Positions 59,601-64,000 of a stretch of DNA of 64,000 nt are shown in pieces. The DNA comes from Sphagnum magellanicum (taxonomy: Eukaryota > Streptophyta > Sphagnopsida > Sphagnales > Sphagnaceae). Where the stretch lies: assembly GCA_021904315.1 (NCBI GenBank), contig CM038922.1:3633347-3697346 (forward strand). The letters are read 5' to 3'. A program made the translations under genes and the position numbers. Within the stretch, counting starts at the first letter, position 1; each line of letters starts with the position of its first letter. The notes beneath the pieces were generated by a model that did no database searches, had not been told where the DNA came from, and saw only the letters and a list, made by a program, of their open reading frames with translations.

Positions 59601-62415
59601 TTCCATGCTTACTATATCATACCAGACATATTGATTCAAATAAATGAAGGTATTACAAAGTTATTCACATTGATGGTAGAATGTCCATTTGAATAAAGTT
59701 ATGTAATTTAAATGTAATACCTTCATCATCTTGGGATATTTACATTCACCTTGAAACTCAGAGGGGTATTGCATAACCCTACCAAAACCTAAAAGGAATA
59801 CAATACCTACACCATATTGTAACTATATTTTAAATTATGATACAAATGAGGGTATTGTCAAGTTGGTCACATTGATGGTAAAAGGTAATGAAACTATCAC
59901 TAAAATGAAGGTATTGCAATTACACTTCAAAACTTTGTTAAAACCTTATACCATAAATGTGACAAATATTCCAATACCTTCATTTACATATACCAACAAT
60001 TTTGCGTTGGTCCATTAAACGATTATTAACATTTATGAGTTTGAAGATGTCTTTCAATTATATTTAATGGTTACTTTAAAATTTTAACATAAAATAATGA
60101 TTAAGATATTATATGTATAAGAATGCAAAATAATAATAAACTCACACATTAATTAATTAAGTATATCATTTTTGATATATTGTAAAACAAATTTTACATA
60201 GAGGTAAGAAAATATATTGATTAAATGTACATGATATTAGGTATTTATATTTCAAATTTCAATTAAAACCTCGAATCCTAAACCTTAACCCTAAACCTTG
60301 ATTGAAGGAAGTCAGGGTTTTACTAAAGGATTTTTTTTATGTTCCAAAAAAAAAGTACAACGAAGATGATTTTGCTAATGCTAGGGTTGATGAGAAATGC
60401 CTATGGCTTGCTTGGCAATATTAATCAATGATACAATGCATTACTACATTGCAAGAAATTCCAATTACATTTTGGAGGCAACATAGTTCAACAATGTAAG
60501 AGGTTTTAACTCTGCAAGGAGAAGACAATGGATGTAGTTGGCAAGTGACCTTATGCAATACTGGATTCTATGATCATTAAAAAGCATTTGCAATGGACCA
60601 TTGCTTAAAGAAGGGGGAGCACTTGGTGTTTACTCTTATTAAAATGATTATTTTGATGTTCATATATTTGATGAATTTAGTTTTGAAAAAACAATCCCTA
60701 GAGGTTTATCAAGCCAAAAACTTAAGCAATAGCTTGACTATATTCAATTAGGGTAAAATAATGACATCCCTAAATCATAGGTATTTGAGAAGCAAAAACC
60801 ACTTGGAGCTGGGATGCATGAAAATGGAGCTTGGGCACATTCAGCCAATGTCCAAAATGATCTTAGTACTAGTCTTTGATAATCATAAACAAGTTTAGTC
60901 ACATGAGGTAACATATAGATTATATGCATGAAGGACATGATTTCTACTAGCCATTTGACTAGCTATTTGATGCCCATGTCTTCTCCTGGAAAATCTCTTG
61001 TATTTTTTTTATCAAAATGTTAATTTGATGATATAGGTGGTGAGCATCTTAAGATAGTTCCATTCACAATAGAATCATTGTTATGTTCAACGAGAATTAG
61101 AGGATTCAATATCGTCATGCCTAATGTAGTAATAACTCAATCACAATAATTATAGTGTTGTTTAACTCTTTGGTGGATTTAATATGCAAAGGAATTGCAT
61201 GGTCGAGTCATGTTCAACTTTTCAAGGTGTCAAAAACATTGCATAACAACTTGACCCTCACAAAGTTTTTGAATCCACACAAATTTTTGCATGGCTTCCA
61301 AGAGCTTATGAACAATCTCATACCCAACTATTTTTAGTCCAAATCATACCCGAAACGAGATTTGAAAGTTTCTTGGAGGTTTCCAAAAGCAAACCCCTTT
61401 GTGAACAAACAACAACTCGAACACTAACTCACGAGCTATCATCTTTAAAATACTATGGAAGTTAGTTATATTATTGTTATTTGGTAAAATATAGAATCTA
61501 TAATCCTCTATTTTGTTCTTAATATTGAATAAAATGTCATGAAACAAATGTTAACATTTAGGTCTACTCGTTTAGATCTATTCAAATCTAGTTTCAAAAT
61601 AAAAATATAGCAATGAAATTATGATCACAAAACATCAAAACATAAGTTCTGGTTAAGAAAATTAAACTTTCCTAAATTCAAAGTGTTATCTTTCATACTC
61701 CATTCAAAATTCAATGTTCTACAATAATCCTCATCTCCTCCTTTTCTTTAAAGATATTAAATATATAAATAAATCCTATGTTTTATTCAAATTCAAATGG
61801 TGACAAAAATTATGTGATCTAACTAATAATTCCTAAAACAATAACTAAGTAAATAAAAATATACTAACTAATTGTTACTACAAATAACCACTCCCTTAAC
61901 ATTACCCCACCCGTACTTTGAATTATGTCTCGAAATTTTGGGTCAAAAAGTATGTTAAAAAAGGTAAATTTGACACTATTTCTGATCCTGAGATTTAGAA
62001 ATCTGACGTTGGTATTGCTACACTATATTCTGTATTACAATTTGTTCTATTTGTAGCCGATTTTTTGTTATATTCAAAGTTTGTTATTGCTATTCTAATG
62101 CCTTGTTAACACTTGTGTAGTCATCTGATGATGTGTTGTTGTCTACTCCTATGATTGCAACTTTGATATCCCTTGTGGCTATTGCTTTATCTACAAATTT
62201 GATGTGATTTGAATCTATTCATGTGATTGCAAATCTAATAGAATTTGAGTTTGTTCTTATTGTTGCAGCTCTGATGTTAATTGAGTCTAATCTTGTTGAA
62301 CTTCCTAAATCCTTTGTTCCTTAGTTAATATTTGCTCCCCCATTTTTATAATTACAAATGCATATTCCTAAAAATAAACATCCTACACCATAGATTCTAT
62401 TGGTTCTAAAATATG
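59600..62415. other. AT-rich intergenic DNA, no gene recognised
   Basis: Recurring GAAGGTATT/AATACCTTCA phrases occur at 59,640-59,990. Telomere-like CCTTAACCCTAAACC near 60,283-60,297 is too short to call. There are no convincing coding frames. Confidence 0.5.
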
Positions 62416-63370
62416 TTATGATGCATATGTCTTACTAGTAGCCTCCTTGTAAAGGCTTTCCTTCCCTCCTTTAAAGTCCCCTAGCTCCTCCTCTAATGTT
62501 TTTATACCTAATGGTCTTGCACCACTAGTATCCCCTCTTTCTTCTTCCTCATTTGAGGTTTCAGGTTCTAGAAAGAGAACCAAAGGTTCATATTCAAATG
62601 TTGGCATGACCTTCTCCATCTAAGATATCTTGTGCATGTACATCCTTTCATTCCTTTCATACCTCCTACAAATCTTTCCAATATCCTTTCAAACAATATC
62701 TTGTATTGCATCCCACCAGAGATCAACATCTTTTTCCTCCATTGATAATGCCTTAAATCTTACCTAAAGCAAAATATTCTGCTTCTTATACTCACTATTC
62801 TTTGTGAAGACACTATCATAATTGAAAGGTTTAACTTTCCAAGTCTCTTCCAAAAGCTTGTTTAATTTTTCATTAAAGGCCATGTAATTCTGTAATTTTT
62901 TGTCCATTTGTGCATGCCTTTGATCAACTTGTTTTTGTATTTCATTCTTGGCTTGATACACATTTCCAACTTCCATTTTGAGTTCTTCCAACTCCTTCTA
63001 CTGCTTCAAGAAAGTCTACTCCACATTCTTGTAATTTCTTGAAAGTTTGTTATGCTCCACATTCTGAATATCCTTCTATGCCTTTAAATTGTAATAATTG
63101 AAATCTATCTCCTTCAAAGTTGCTTGCAAATAATCCCTTATCTATTTTGATGTTCTCTAGATCCTTGTTTTGCTTCTCCATGTTATTAATTTTCTATTTG
63201 GCTACTTGGAGTTTTGCTAATACCTGATTATTCTCATTGTTTTTATCTTGTAGCTTTTCTATAAGCTTCTACTCCTCTGAAGCCCCTTGCAGATTCTGAA
63301 CAAATTTATCTTTCTCTTCTATGATATACTTATTCTTGATCTCCAAATTAGAAAGTCTAAAAAAAATAAT
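62416..63370 (-). pseudogene. Broken coiled-coil reading frame
   Basis: On the minus strand one frame runs through several stops. It begins near 63,360 (SNLEIKNKYIIEEKDKFVQN), passes ENNQVLAKLQVAK and MEELKMEVGNVYQAKNEIQK (62,991), then MEEKDVDLWWDAIQDIV, and ends near PTFEYEPLVLFLEPETSNEE with a stop at 62,416. The segments at 62,619 and 62,991 share one frame, so this is one decayed gene. Family unknown; coiled coils of this sort are common in retroelement-associated proteins of plants. Confidence 0.55.
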
Positions 63371-64000
63371 ATTTATGTACATTGTACTCTCCTTCCTGTT
63401 AAAACATACTAGCAATTCTTTTGTGTTCATCCAATTTTGCTTCCATCCCTTGTTAAAACCCTAGTGTATGAAATTTAGGAGTTTTACTCCTATAACTTGT
63501 TCCTAAAAAACCTAAACTCTTATGTGCAGTTTAGATTTTTCCAAACACATTTGTGCCTATTATAAAACTTAGTTTTGAAGGTAGCATACCTTCATTATCT
63601 ATTGTGCTAGAACAAATTGTTATACTTCTAGTGGATCCATGTTTAGATCATGTGTTTACTCCTCTACTAGCTAGTAGGCTTGAGATTTTGGCTCTTGCTT
63701 GGGCCTTGTCTAGTGTTTTTGCCCATCTGATATTTGCTCCTGCTTAAGAGAAATCTATGGTTTTGAATCATATTTAGGATATACAAATTTATCCTTTTGT
63801 CTGTGATGTTGATCGATGCTATTGATTCCTCAACAATTCTGTTACCTATTGAAAATTAATATTGCCCCTCATTATAGTATCCTCTTGTCCCCTTTACTTC
63901 TTCTGCAAAGTCTCTCCTGATCATCAGACTAGGACATCAAAACTGCTCTTCTAATTATTTATCCTTTTTAAGAGAAATGTGTGTAGGGTTTAGAAGTTTT
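63371..64000. other. Window end, no gene recognised
   Basis: A 64-codon plus frame at 63,553-63,747 is hydrophobic but unmatched. Nothing else is recognised. Confidence 0.5.

Overview
The window is nuclear DNA from a land plant: intron-rich genes with GT-AG junctions, large AT-rich intergenic space, Ty1/copia, solo-LTR and hAT remnants, and plant-type housekeeping genes. It carries an intact 509-residue PF16/SPAG6 protein, an axonemal central-apparatus protein that flowering plants and conifers lack. The source is therefore probably a lineage with swimming sperm (fern, lycophyte, bryophyte, cycad or Ginkgo). The intron sizes and repeat load lean towards a fern or a cycad/Ginkgo-type genome; this is inference and cannot be settled here.

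Layout. 1-2,880: AT-rich DNA with small tandem duplications, including a ~250-bp duplication just upstream of the first gene. 2,881-7,420 (+): SPAG6/PF16 in 8 exons, with a hAT-type MITE in intron 6. 8,465-8,861: a second hAT MITE with an internal 37-bp tandem array. 9,264-12,327 (+): AP-1 sigma adaptin in 7 exons. 16,834-24,852 (+): a large coiled-coil gene, rebuilt here as 5 phase-compatible exons (about 910 residues), possibly related to the ciliary protein IQCE; its introns hold several copies of one MITE family. 27,357-31,925 (-): a decayed copia element that kept its 3' LTR but shows no 5' LTR. 33,150-43,900: repeat country, with an LTR fragment, a ~340-bp tandem array with a ~1.3-kb higher-order duplication, a solo LTR with a perfect target duplication, and a multi-kb segmental duplication. 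44,650-47,098 (+): a dead hAT transposase gene whose right end matches the MITEs. 49,458-55,051 (-): a two-KH-domain, glutamine-rich RNA-binding protein in 8 exons. 56,020-57,475: a minisatellite split by an LTR. 57,480-64,000: transposon-derived debris, hairpins and a broken coiled-coil reading frame.

Four real protein-coding genes are supported. Two of them (SPAG6 and, tentatively, the coiled-coil gene) point to the sperm flagellum. They flank a housekeeping clathrin-adaptor gene; the KH gene is an independent nuclear RNA-binding protein. Every exon boundary was read from the sequence with splice dinucleotides and codon phase checked by hand; none has transcript support here.
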